From: Lysobacteraceae bacterium
GTDB lineage: Bacteria; Pseudomonadota; Gammaproteobacteria; Xanthomonadales; Xanthomonadaceae
Direction of reading: 5' to 3'
NCBI GenBank assembly: GCA_027483745.1
Contig: JAIXTZ010000025.1
Coordinates: forward strand, 1-20,733
Length of the DNA stretch: 20,733 bases
Shown: positions 8,567 through 15,749 of the stretch, one piece after another
How positions within the stretch are numbered: the first letter of the stretch is position 1
How the letters are laid out: the number at the start of each line of letters is the position of its first letter
Made by a program: the position numbers and the translations under genes
Notes under the pieces: model-generated
The model's database searches: none
What the model saw: only the letters and a program-made list of their open reading frames with translations
What the model was told of the DNA's origin: nothing

Positions 8567-11182
8567 ATGACGCTCCAGAACCAAGGCACCGCCAGCGTTG
8601 CGGTTCTGGCCCTCAAGCCACCCGTCTCCGCGTCGAGCATCCTCGCCGCCGCCCACGCCGCCATCGTGGTGCAGGGCCCGAACGGGCAGATCGTCCATTG
8701 CAATGCCGATGCCGAGCGCGTGCTGGGATTGAGCCGCGAGCAGATGGTCGGGCGCGATTCGCTCGACCCCCGCTGGGGGGCGATCGATCCCGACGGGGCG
8801 CCGCTGCCCGGCGAACGGCATCCCGGCCCGACGGCGCTGCGCACCGGCCAAGCGCAACTCGGCGTGACCATGGGGATCCTGCTCCCCAACGGAAAGCGCC
8901 GCTGGCTGCTGGTCGATGCCGACGTCTTCGAGGCCGAAGGCATCGGCACCTGCGCCGTGTCGTCGTTCATGGACATCACGGAGCGACGCCGGCTTGAAGC
9001 GTGGCAGGCACTGACGCTGACCCTGTTCGAGGAAATGGGGCGCCGTGCACCGCTGGACAGCCTTCTCCTTCGCCTGGTGGGTTTCGTGGAAACCCAGCTC
9101 GCCGGCGCCCGATGCTCGATGCAACTGCTGTCGGAGGATCGGCGGAGGATGCAATCGAGCCTCTCGCCCTCGCTACCGCGCCCCTATCTGGAGGCCCTCG
9201 AAGGCCTTGAGATTTCCCCGACGGTCGGGTCGTGCGGGGCCGCTGCGTCGTTGGGCCAGACCGTCATCGTGCCGGACGTCTTCAACCACCCGAACTGGGC
9301 GCCGTACCGATCGCTGGCGGAAATGCATGGCTTCCGCGCCTGCTGGTCGGAACCGGTGTTCGACGATGCCGGCCGTCCGATGGGCACCTTCGCCGTGTAT
9401 TACGACGACGTGCGCGAGCCCGACCCGGACGATCTCATGCTGTTGCGTCAATCGGGCAGCCTGGCCGCCCTGGTGATCCAACGCGCGACCGCCCACGAGG
9501 ACCTGATGCTTGCGGCCGCCCTGTTCGAGCAGGGCACGGAGTCGGTGGTGGTGACCGACGCCGAGCACCGCATCGTCCGGGTCAATCGATCCTTCGAGCG
9601 ACTGACCGGTTTCGAGCTGGCGGAGGTGGCCGGTCGGCGCCCCACGGAGCTCCATGCCGGGTCACCGCTGGCGACGCAGGGTCGCAGCATCGAAGAGGAT
9701 GCCGAAGCGGAAGGCCACTGGCAGGGCGAACTGATGCTCCGCTGCAAGGACGGCGAGGTCGTACCGGTCTGGCTTTCGGTGGTGCCTTTGCGCTGCCGGC
9801 GCGGGTGCATCACCCACTACCTGCGTACCGCCATCGACCTGCGCGAGACCAAGGCGCAAGCCGAGCAGATCCGCCAGCTGGCCTTCTTCGACCCGCTGAC
9901 CCGGCTGCCGAACCGCGCCCTCGTGACCGACCGGCTGCGACAGGCGCTGGTGAGCGCGGAGCGCCGCCGACAGTCGCTGGCCGTCCTGTTCATCGATCTC
10001 AACCGATTCAAGGAAGTGAACGACACGCTCGGGCACGACGTCGGCGACGAGGTGCTCGCCGCGGTGTCGCAGCGGTTCGCCGAAGTGGTGCGCCGGGATG
10101 ATTCGCTGGGGCGCCTTGGCGGCGACGAGTTCATCGTGATCGCCGACGGCGCCGGTGAGCCGGAGGCCTCACTGTGTGCGGAGCGGCTGCTGGAGTCGCT
10201 CGCCGAACCGATCGTCGTGCAAGACCAGCCCTTTGCTCTGGGGGCGAGCATCGGCGTCGCGCTGTACCCGGGCGATGGCCGCTTGCCCGAGGAGCTCATG
10301 AAGCACGCCGACATCGCCATGTACCGGGCGAAGAGCGCCGGCGGCGGCTTTCGCCTGTATCAGCCGGAGATGAGCAGCGGGCTCGGCGAACGCGTGGCGC
10401 TGGCGCGCGACCTCCGTTACGCCCTGCTGCGCGGTGAGGCCCTGACGCTGCACTTCCAACCGCAATTCGAGCTGACCAGCGGCACGCTCAGCGGTGCCGA
10501 GGCGCTGATCCGCTGGAACCACCCGTCCCTCGGCGCGATCTCGCCGGCCACCTTCATTCCCCTGGCCGAAGAGCGCTCGATGATGCTCGAGGTCGGCGAT
10601 TGGGTGCTGCGCGCCGCATGCCGGCAATTGGCCGTCTGGAAGGCGGAGGGCAGGGCGCTGCCGGGCCGCTTGGCGATCAACGTCTCGGCGCAGCAGCTCG
10701 ATGCCGTCGACGCCGCGGCCCGCGCACGTCGTGTCCTCGGCACCTACGGCATCAGCACCGGCGAAATCGAGATGGAGCTCACCGAGAGCGCGCTGATGCG
10801 CAACATCGACCATGCCCTCGCCGTCATGCGCGAGTTGCGCGAGGCCGGCATCGCCATGGCCATCGACGATTTCGGTACCGGCTACTCCTCGCTCGCGTAC
10901 CTGAAGCGGTTTCCGGTGGAGCGCCTGAAGATCGACATGAGCTTCGTGCGCGACATGCTCACCGATCCGAACGACTACGCCATCGTCGGCAGCATCGTCG
11001 GCATGGCGCGCCCCCTGCGGCTCGCCACGGTCGCCGAGGGCGTCGAGCATCCGGGGCAAGCCGAGGCGCTGCGCGAGCTCGGCTGCACGCATGCGCAGGG
11101 CTACCTGTTCGGACGCCCGGTGCCGGCCTCAGAATTCGCCGACCGCTGGCTTCCGCTGGCGCAGGAGAACCCCACGCCATGA
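8567..11182 (+). CDS. PAS-GAF-PAS-GGDEF-EAL cyclic-di-GMP protein
   Basis: This 871-residue cytoplasmic signalling protein has no membrane segment. Approximate order: PAS (25-140, with ADAERVLGLSREQMVG), GAF (155-305), a second PAS (310-425, ending in the usual LRTAIDLRETK), GGDEF (430-600) and EAL (610-860). The cyclase motif GGDEF is intact at 518-522 with an inhibitory RRDD site (RxxD) five residues before it. The phosphodiesterase motif is intact as EAL at 645-647, with TESALM and DDFGTGYSS (from 767). Both activities are therefore possible; the net direction cannot be told. It is 24 bp after msrA, and its stop overlaps the GST start as ATGA. The PAS/GAF domains may sense a ligand, redox or oxygen; the ligand is unknown. 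Confidence 0.95.
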   Translation: MTLQNQGTASVAVLALKPPVSASSILAAAHAAIVVQGPNGQIVHCNADAERVLGLSREQMVGRDSLDPRWGAIDPDGAPLPGERHPGPTALRTGQAQLGVTMGILLPNGKRRWLLVDADVFEAEGIGTCAVSSFMDITERRRLEAWQALTLTLFEEMGRRAPLDSLLLRLVGFVETQLAGARCSMQLLSEDRRRMQSSLSPSLPRPYLEALEGLEISPTVGSCGAAASLGQTVIVPDVFNHPNWAPYRSLAEMHGFRACWSEPVFDDAGRPMGTFAVYYDDVREPDPDDLMLLRQSGSLAALVIQRATAHEDLMLAAALFEQGTESVVVTDAEHRIVRVNRSFERLTGFELAEVAGRRPTELHAGSPLATQGRSIEEDAEAEGHWQGELMLRCKDGEVVPVWLSVVPLRCRRGCITHYLRTAIDLRETKAQAEQIRQLAFFDPLTRLPNRALVTDRLRQALVSAERRRQSLAVLFIDLNRFKEVNDTLGHDVGDEVLAAVSQRFAEVVRRDDSLGRLGGDEFIVIADGAGEPEASLCAERLLESLAEPIVVQDQPFALGASIGVALYPGDGRLPEELMKHADIAMYRAKSAGGGFRLYQPEMSSGLGERVALARDLRYALLRGEALTLHFQPQFELTSGTLSGAEALIRWNHPSLGAISPATFIPLAEERSMMLEVGDWVLRAACRQLAVWKAEGRALPGRLAINVSAQQLDAVDAAARARRVLGTYGISTGEIEMELTESALMRNIDHALAVMRELREAGIAMAIDDFGTGYSSLAYLKRFPVERLKIDMSFVRDMLTDPNDYAIVGSIVGMARPLRLATVAEGVEHPGQAEALRELGCTHAQGYLFGRPVPASEFADRWLPLAQENPTP

Positions 11183-11784
11183 AGCTCTTCCACAGCCCCG
11201 CCAGCTGCTCGCTCTCGCCGGCCATCGCCCTGTTCGAAGCCGGCCTCCCGGTGGAACTCGTCAAGGTGGACTTGCGCAGCAAGACCACCGAGCACGGCGC
11301 CGACTACCGCGCCATCAACCCGCTGGGCTACGTGCCCGCCCTGCAGCTGGACGACGGCGAGATCCTCGTCGAGGGCCCCGCGATCGTGCAGTACATCGCC
11401 GACCTCGCACCGGCGAGCGGCCTCGCGCCGCCCAATGGCACGCGCGAGCGCTACCGCCTGCAGTCGGCCTTGGCCTTCATCAACAGCGAACTGCACAAAG
11501 GCATCGGCGTGCTGTTCGCGCCCGGGCTCTCCGACGAGGAGAAGGCCGGCATGACGAAGCGCATCCGCTTCCGCCTCGACCAGCACGAAGCACAGTGGGG
11601 CGAGCGCAACTGGTACCTCGGCGACGCATTCACCGTGGCCGATGGCTACCAGTTCGTGGTGCTGAACTGGCTGCAGTTCGTCGGCATGGACCTCGCCGAC
11701 TGGCCGAAGCTTGCCGCGCACAGCGCACGCGTCCGTGCGCGGCCCGCCGTGCAGGCCGCGATGCAGGCGGTGGGCCTCGCCTGA
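11179..11784 (+). CDS. gstA: Glutathione S-transferase, beta-class
   Basis: This 201-residue cytosolic enzyme conjugates glutathione to electrophiles. The N-terminal thioredoxin-like domain starts MKLFHSPASCSLSP with the beta-class Cys at position 10, then NPLGYVPAL (cis-Pro loop) and EGPAIVQYIAD. The helical C-terminal domain includes YLGDAFTVADGYQF. Length matches the family (about 201-203). ATG 11179 overlaps the preceding stop by ATGA. It is the last gene of the series and fits detoxification of oxidised lipids or other photoproducts. Confidence 0.94.
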   Translation: MKLFHSPASCSLSPAIALFEAGLPVELVKVDLRSKTTEHGADYRAINPLGYVPALQLDDGEILVEGPAIVQYIADLAPASGLAPPNGTRERYRLQSALAFINSELHKGIGVLFAPGLSDEEKAGMTKRIRFRLDQHEAQWGERNWYLGDAFTVADGYQFVVLNWLQFVGMDLADWPKLAAHSARVRARPAVQAAMQAVGLA

Positions 11785-11800
11785 AGCCGGACGGGCTTTT
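11784..11800 (+). terminator. Possible weak terminator after gstA
   Basis: AAGCC (from 11784, overlapping the TGA) can pair with GGCTT around a five-base loop and is followed by T residues. The stem is only five base pairs, so it is a weak candidate. It overlaps the start of the tandem duplication. Confidence 0.28.
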
Positions 11801-12045
11801 CCCCAAGGCCTGTGGATAGCTGTCTGGACAGTTCCGGGAATGCGGCCGGAGCGTCCGGCGTGGCAAGGGTGTCAAGCAGTCTGCTGGTTTTTTGACCACT
11901 GCGAAAACGTCCAGTCCTGCTTTTCCACACGCGCTGTGGATAAAGGTCTGGACAGGCTCTGGAGCAAGCGCGGCGCGGCCTTGCGGGATCGACGTGTCAA
12001 GGCGGTTTGCTCAAGAATTGACCAGCGGCGCGGCGCGATTTGACC
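11795..12045. repeat. Degenerate tandem duplication of about 125 bp with DnaA-box-like sites
   Basis: No gene is seen between 11785 and 12083. The best-conserved parts are 11795-11831 and 11919-11955 (30 of 37 bases identical; both contain CTGTGGATA and GTCTGGACAG). They are followed in both units by TGTCAAG (11870, 11995) and TTGACCA (11892, 12018). The period drifts from 124 to 126 bp. The second unit leads into the tRNA-Val promoter. I read this as an old local duplication of a regulatory or replication-protein-binding region. Confidence 0.7.
11921..11943. promoter_or_regulatory. Inverted pair of DnaA-box-like sequences
   Basis: TTTTCCACA (11921-11929) and TGTGGATAA (11935-11943) form an inverted pair five bases apart. 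The second is the exact complement of the consensus DnaA box TTATCCACA; the first fits TTNTNCACA. A third site, TGTGGATAG, lies at 11811-11819 in the other repeat unit. DnaA binding is inferred from sequence match alone. Confidence 0.5.
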
Positions 12046-12068
12046 CCCGCGAGGGAAGCCCGTATCCT
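12040..12068 (+). promoter_or_regulatory. Sigma-70 type promoter of tRNA-Val
   Basis: TTGACC (12040-12045) and TATCCT (12063-12068) are separated by exactly 17 bp, placing the transcript start about nine bases before the tRNA. The GC-rich stretch just after the -10 is typical of stable-RNA promoters under stringent control. Confidence 0.6.
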
Positions 12069-12083
12069 TTGCCTCCCGATTTC

Positions 12084-12158
12084 GGGCGGTTAGCTCAGCG
12101 GTAGAGCACTGCTTTCACACGGCAGGGGTCACAGGTTCGAAACCTGTACCGCCCACCA
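12084..12158 (+). tRNA. tRNA-Val (anticodon CAC)
   Basis: All arms fold: acceptor GGGCGGT with ACCGCCC, D-stem GCTC/GAGC, anticodon stem CTGCT/GGCAG (last pair T-G) with the 7-base loop TTCACAC, and T-arm ACAGG-TTCGAAA-CCTGT. The anticodon CAC reads the valine codon GUG. The 3' CCA is encoded. It is flanked by its own promoter and terminator, so it is a single-gene unit. Confidence 0.97.
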
Positions 12159-12162
12159 GAAC

Positions 12163-12189
12163 AAGGCGCCCCAGGGCGCCTTTTCTTTT
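12163..12189 (+). terminator. Rho-independent terminator of tRNA-Val
   Basis: AAGGCGCC (12163-12170), loop CCAG, GGCGCCTT (12175-12182): a perfect 8-bp stem followed by a T-rich run. It begins five bases after the tRNA CCA end. Confidence 0.88.
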
Positions 12190-12232
12190 GCCCGGCATCT
12201 TCGCCGCGACCGGACGATGGGAGCAGAGCAGG

Positions 12233-12895
12233 GTGGTCCCGATCGAATTCGCCGTTCGATTCTTCGATCTTGATGCCATCGTCGTGGACGAGGCGCTGCT
12301 GTCGGCCGACGAGCGCGAGCGCGTCGCCCGCAAGGCCACACCGGTGCTGCGCCAGCGGCAGGCCGCCTCGTTCCAGTGCCTTCGTCTGACCCTGGGCGAG
12401 GTGCTTGGCACCGATCCGTCGGGCCTGCGCTTCCGCATCGAAGCCAATGGCAAGCCGGTGTTGGCCGGAGGCGGCCTGCATTTCAACCTGAGCCACAGCG
12501 GTGGCGTGGGGCTGCTGGCCTGGGGGCCGCGCGAACTCGGCGCGGATGTCGAAGCCCTGATCGCCCGGCCGACCGAGAGCCTCGCCGAGGAGATCCTGGC
12601 GATCCCCGAGTTGGAGGCCTGGCGGGCACTGCCCATGACGCTTCGGCAAGCCGCACTGACGCGCGCCTGGACGCGGAAAGAGGCGACGCTGAAGGCCATC
12701 GGCAGCGGCCTGCGGATCCCACCGCGCACGATCGTAGTGGGCGACGTATGGAACACGCCCGACACACCAACGGCGCCCACGAGCCCCAAGTGGAGCCTCG
12801 AGTACGACGGGCGGCGCTGGCAGGGGTTCGAAGGCTTCGAGGGGGTTCCCGACGGCTATCGCGCGGCCGTATGCATTGAGGCCGGCGGTGGCTGA
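12233..12895 (+). CDS. 4'-phosphopantetheinyl transferase, Sfp-like
   Basis: This 220-residue enzyme moves the phosphopantetheine arm of CoA to a carrier-protein serine (fatty acid, polyketide or peptide synthases). Motifs in order: NGKPVL, FNLSHSGG, GADVE with magnesium ligands D105 and E107, and WTRKEATLKAIGSGL with W146, K149 and E150. The chosen GTG at 12233 has GGGAG nine bases upstream. A TTG at 12188 is in frame but falls in the tRNA terminator's T-run, so it is unlikely. Its stop overlaps the start of the next gene, so the two are coupled. No carrier protein or synthase gene is in the window. Confidence 0.92.
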   Translation: MVPIEFAVRFFDLDAIVVDEALLSADERERVARKATPVLRQRQAASFQCLRLTLGEVLGTDPSGLRFRIEANGKPVLAGGGLHFNLSHSGGVGLLAWGPRELGADVEALIARPTESLAEEILAIPELEAWRALPMTLRQAALTRAWTRKEATLKAIGSGLRIPPRTIVVGDVWNTPDTPTAPTSPKWSLEYDGRRWQGFEGFEGVPDGYRAAVCIEAGGG

Positions 12896-13214
12896 GCCGG
12901 AACGCTGGTTCGTCTACGTGCTTCGATGCCGCGGTGATCGCCTGTACTGCGGCATCGCCAAGGACGTGGGCACGCGGTTCGCCGAGCACCAGGCGGGGAA
13001 GGGCGCCAAGTTCACGCGCGCCTTCCCCCCGGAGGCGGTCGTCGCCACGATCGCGGTGGCCGGCAAACCACGGGCACTGCGCGAAGAGCGGGCCTTCAAG
13101 GCCTTGAACCGCACCCGCAAACTGCGCCGGTTGGCGGAATGGGCGGCGCCCGCAAACGTCGGTCAATCCGCGACGCACCGCATGCCCAGCCCAGACGCGG
13201 CCAAGTACGATTGA
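12888..13214 (+). CDS. GIY-YIG nuclease-superfamily protein (YhbQ/UPF0213-like)
   Basis: This 108-residue protein is essentially a lone GIY-YIG domain: WFVYVLRCRGDRLYCGIAKDV (GIY as YVL, YIG as YCG), TRFAEHQAGKGAKFTR, and a Glu near REERAFKAL that would bind the metal. The start is GTG 12888, overlapping the transferase stop by eight bases. Relatives are small bacterial proteins with proposed DNA repair or DNase roles; the substrate is not known. About 20 C-terminal residues follow outside the domain. Confidence 0.88.
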   Translation: MAEPERWFVYVLRCRGDRLYCGIAKDVGTRFAEHQAGKGAKFTRAFPPEAVVATIAVAGKPRALREERAFKALNRTRKLRRLAEWAAPANVGQSATHRMPSPDAAKYD

Positions 13215-13217
13215 TCC

Positions 13218-13475
13218 ATGCTCCCTTCGGTCTTCGGCCCCTCGCTGGGGCCCACGCTGCCCATCGCCGCTTTCCGCCCGACGCCGATCGGCACGCCGGA
13301 AGCCCTCGCGACACCGGCGCCAGCGGCCCGTCCCTTGCCGCCCGTGCCGTCCCCGGGTATCGACGAGGTGGGCGCCATGCTCGCCTCGATGGTGAAGCAG
13401 CTCGATCCCACCCGAACGACGGCGGCGAACGCGGCGAAGATCTATAGCGCAGTGTCGCGCCTTCCGCCGGGCTAG
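13218..13475 (+). CDS. Small Pro/Ala-rich hypothetical protein
   Basis: This 85-residue frame starts three bases after the GIY-YIG stop. The first half is rich in Pro and Ala (TPAPAARPLPPVPSPG), the second half is a likely helix (GIDEVGAMLASMVKQLD...AAKIYSAVSRLPPG). There is no signal peptide or clear membrane segment, and I recognise no family. Position in line with neighbouring genes and an ATG start favour a real gene, but the Shine-Dalgarno is poor. Confidence 0.5.
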   Translation: MLPSVFGPSLGPTLPIAAFRPTPIGTPEALATPAPAARPLPPVPSPGIDEVGAMLASMVKQLDPTRTTAANAAKIYSAVSRLPPG

Positions 13476-13521
13476 GCGCACAGGGCGCCCCTCACAACAC
13501 CGTCGGTGATCTCGGATCTTC

Positions 13522-14037
13522 ATGCAGGCATTGAAGTACCTCGCTGGCTATCCCGAACCGGTGCAGGCGCGGGTGCGCGCACTGATCGCGGACGGCCGGT
13601 TGGGCGCGATGCTGGCGCAGAGGTATCCGGTTCGGCACGCGGTGCGCAGCGATGGCCAGTTGTACGAATACGTTCAGGAACTGAAAGACCGGCACCTCCG
13701 CCGGTCGCCACCGTTGGGCAAGGTCGTTTACGACGGCAAGCTGCAGGTGCTGAAGCACGCCCTCGGAATGCACACCACGGTGTCGCGGGTGCAGGGAAGC
13801 CAACTGAAGGTGAGCCGCGAGATCCGCATTGCCGCCTTGTTCAAAGACACCGCGCCGGAGTTCCTGCAAATGATCGTGGTGCACGAACTCGCGCATCTGC
13901 GGGAGAGCGACCACAACAAGGCGTTCTACCAGCTGTGCACCCACATGGCGCCGGAGTATCACCAGTGGGAATTCGACTTGCGTCTATCTCTGACGCAGCA
14001 GGAGTTGGGCGTGCAAGACAGCGCACGCAAACCGTGA
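13522..14037 (+). CDS. YgjP-type zinc metallopeptidase (DUF45/WLM group)
   Basis: This 171-residue protein has the zinc site HELAH (H121, E122, H125) followed by H131 in SDHNKAFY, the spacing of YgjP-like proteins, and ends soon after, as these do. The N-terminal part is basic (RVQGSQLKVSREIRIA). No signal peptide, so cytoplasmic. The physiological substrate of this family is unknown. It is the last host gene before the prophage; its stop lies 48 bp before the attachment core. Confidence 0.87.
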   Translation: MQALKYLAGYPEPVQARVRALIADGRLGAMLAQRYPVRHAVRSDGQLYEYVQELKDRHLRRSPPLGKVVYDGKLQVLKHALGMHTTVSRVQGSQLKVSREIRIAALFKDTAPEFLQMIVVHELAHLRESDHNKAFYQLCTHMAPEYHQWEFDLRLSLTQQELGVQDSARKP

Positions 14038-14074
14038 ATTCCGATGGGTCCGATCCCCATCAGGCTGAAGCAGT

Positions 14075-14102
14075 AGTTCGCATAATGAATATTATGTCGT
14101 GG
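14075..14102. other. Left attachment site, hybrid dif-like
   Basis: AGTTCGCATAA (14075-14085) matches the XerC half of dif well, TGAATA is the central region, and TTATGTCGTGG is a poor XerD half coming from phage DNA. So the left half is host and the right half phage. A short inverted repeat, GATGGG/CCCATC at 14043-14061, lies just before it and could be the end of the metallopeptidase message. Confidence 0.85.
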
Positions 14103-14166
14103 CTCCGAGACCTGTTTGGAATACGGCTTGCAGCGGCTTAACAAGTTACTGCAGGAGCGCGCCGGC

Positions 14167-14526
14167 ATGGAAAAGCCGCGATGCGTCGCGGCAGGACTCG
14201 GCGTGTCGCCGTGCCTGCGCAACGTCTACAGCTGGACGGTCTACGGAAACGGACCACTACACGGCGAGTGGTCCGGCTGGCGAATCGCAGGGCGTGACCT
14301 GGTGGGACCCGGTGGGGTGCGAATCTCCCGCGGAGAGATCGAGCAACTAGCGCGAGCGAAGCCTCACCGATCGGTGACGACCGTCGTGCGGCTCAGGCCT
14401 GCTGCGGGCGCCTGCACTCAGGCTGCGCCTTCGGGCCTCCCTGCCCCGTCAGGTGACGGGGACCCCGTCGGCCCCGCTGGGGCGGTGCGGCCGGCTCCCT
14501 TGCGTGGTTACTGGCTGCAAGGGTGA
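14167..14526 (+). CDS. DUF3653-like phage protein
   Basis: This 119-residue protein resembles small DUF3653 proteins of Xanthomonas phages through GEWSGWRIAGRDLVGPGGVRI (a W-x-GW core followed by a segment like EGWxxxP in others). The ATG at 14167 has AGGAG about ten bases upstream; an upstream TTG (14116) is a weaker alternative. The N-terminus has a putative HTH-like stretch. The last ~55 residues are rich in Pro, Gly and Ala and are encoded by the hairpin region, so that tail may be incidental. In the integrated state no phage promoter is next to it; in the circular phage it lies 25 bp after the regulator. Function unknown, probably regulatory. Confidence 0.7.
   Translation: MEKPRCVAAGLGVSPCLRNVYSWTVYGNGPLHGEWSGWRIAGRDLVGPGGVRISRGEIEQLARAKPHRSVTTVVRLRPAAGACTQAAPSGLPAPSGDGDPVGPAGAVRPAPLRGYWLQG
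14444..14523. other. Cluster of three hairpins between zot and the left end
   Basis: Perfect stems: CCCCGTC/GACGGGG (14444-14461, loop AGGT), GCCCC/GGGGC (14471-14483, loop GCT) and CCCTTGC/GCAAGGG (14497-14523, 13-base loop). They lie just behind the zot stop, where inoviruses usually carry the intergenic region with packaging signal and second-strand origin. That role is inferred. They overlap the 3' end of the DUF3653-like frame. Confidence 0.5.
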
Positions 14527-14552
14527 TGCGGCGCGGGGTTTAGCAGGAAGGG

Positions 14553-15749
14553 TCACATGCCACCGGACAGCCGTACTTGCTGGGTCATATCCGGAGGCGT
14601 GTAGGGCTGGGCTATAGCGCGATTGATGCCCTGCCCTATACCTGCTGGGCCTTGTCCATTCTCGCCCTGGTGGTGAACTTGAAGTTCGTCGCTGGGGGGA
14701 TCCGCTTCGCGAGGCGCATAGCCGACAGGGCGCAAGCGAGGGTCCCACATGCCGTTTCGGGCAACGTGGATGCAGACGCGATCATCGACAAGAATCGGCG
14801 TCATCTGCTGCGTGCGGCACCTGCAGGTGATCCGCTCGACAGCCTGATCGCCCGAGATCATGCAGAACATGCGCGGGTAATCCTGAACCTCGAAGCGGTC
14901 GTAGATCGGAGCGCTCGCCGGGTCGGCGTCCACTCGTGGGGCACGCATGTAGGCGTATTCCTCGGGCGTGAGGGTTTCCCCGTCACCGCCGCTCGGCTCG
15001 GTGCTCGCTACGCTGCGCGCCTCACCGTCGCGGGCGGTGGCGGTTTGCGTTGGTGCTGCGACGGCATCGCCGCCGAGGGTGTCCCACAGCATGACGAAGG
15101 CCCCGGGAATCGCGACGAATGAGAGCGCGCCGACGACCAAGGCAATAACGATCTTCTTCGGAATTCGACGCTTGATCGTGTGGAGCGTGGCCGACTGGTA
15201 GAGCGCAAAGATTTCATGCGGATAGCGCCACATGGTCTCGATGGCCTGCGACTTCGCCGTCTGACTGTTGGCATTATCGTGGGTGTGAGGCCACTCGTAG
15301 CGATACGTAGTCTCGGTGCCGAACTTGCGCGTAACGTGAATGTGGCGGCCAAGAAGATCACGCATGAACGGCGCAAGCTGCGAAACGGCCTGCGTGGTGA
15401 TGATCCAATCGAAGCCACGATGACGATGCTTAGCGAAATTGAGGACACGAGGATCATCGTTGTTGCGTAGGTGCTTGCCGAAGAACTCCCATGCCTCATC
15501 AACGAGGATCAAAGAACCATCGGGCAAATCCTCCCAGCCGAAGGGGTCATCGATTTCCTCGAACAGTCCAGGGCGAAGACCGCGGACGTTGCACACGTAC
15601 ACGGGTCGAGTGAGCTTGGCTTGGATGGCCTCGCGAATCTGCTCGACCGACTTTCCGCGCCACTCGACGCCGATTTCGTTCAAGAGTTCTTCGAGAGCGG
15701 AGAGAGTCTTACCGGCACCCGGGGTGCCGGTGATGCAGGTAATGGGCAC
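14553..15749 (-). CDS. zot: Zonular occludens toxin-like phage assembly ATPase (pI)
   Basis: This 398-residue inner-membrane protein drives virion assembly and extrusion in filamentous phages. Walker A GTPGAGKT is at residues 8-15, Walker B ILVDEAWE near 82-88, then HRHRGFDWIITTQ. A single membrane segment lies at about 199-221 after a basic cluster (KRRIPKK). The periplasmic tail contains several Cys. GTG 15749 is chosen because it overlaps the previous stop (TAGTG), has GAGG just upstream, and puts Walker A at the N-terminus as in the family; an earlier GTG (15788) would add 13 residues inside pVI. Toxin activity, known for the Vibrio protein, should not be assumed. Confidence 0.92.
   Translation of the reverse strand: MPITCITGTPGAGKTLSALEELLNEIGVEWRGKSVEQIREAIQAKLTRPVYVCNVRGLRPGLFEEIDDPFGWEDLPDGSLILVDEAWEFFGKHLRNNDDPRVLNFAKHRHRGFDWIITTQAVSQLAPFMRDLLGRHIHVTRKFGTETTYRYEWPHTHDNANSQTAKSQAIETMWRYPHEIFALYQSATLHTIKRRIPKKIVIALVVGALSFVAIPGAFVMLWDTLGGDAVAAPTQTATARDGEARSVASTEPSGGDGETLTPEEYAYMRAPRVDADPASAPIYDRFEVQDYPRMFCMISGDQAVERITCRCRTQQMTPILVDDRVCIHVARNGMWDPRLRPVGYAPREADPPSDELQVHHQGENGQGPAGIGQGINRAIAQPYTPPDMTQQVRLSGGM

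Noticed and set aside
6374..9154. Very long minus-strand frame of 926 codons
   Set aside because: It lies antisense to three well-supported genes (WS/DGAT, msrA, GGDEF-EAL), is rich in His, Gly, Arg and Ala, and has no recognisable domain.
14553..15749. Zot as an enterotoxin
   Set aside because: The ATPase and membrane parts fit phage assembly. The toxic activity belongs to a C-terminal peptide of the Vibrio protein, and nothing here supports it.
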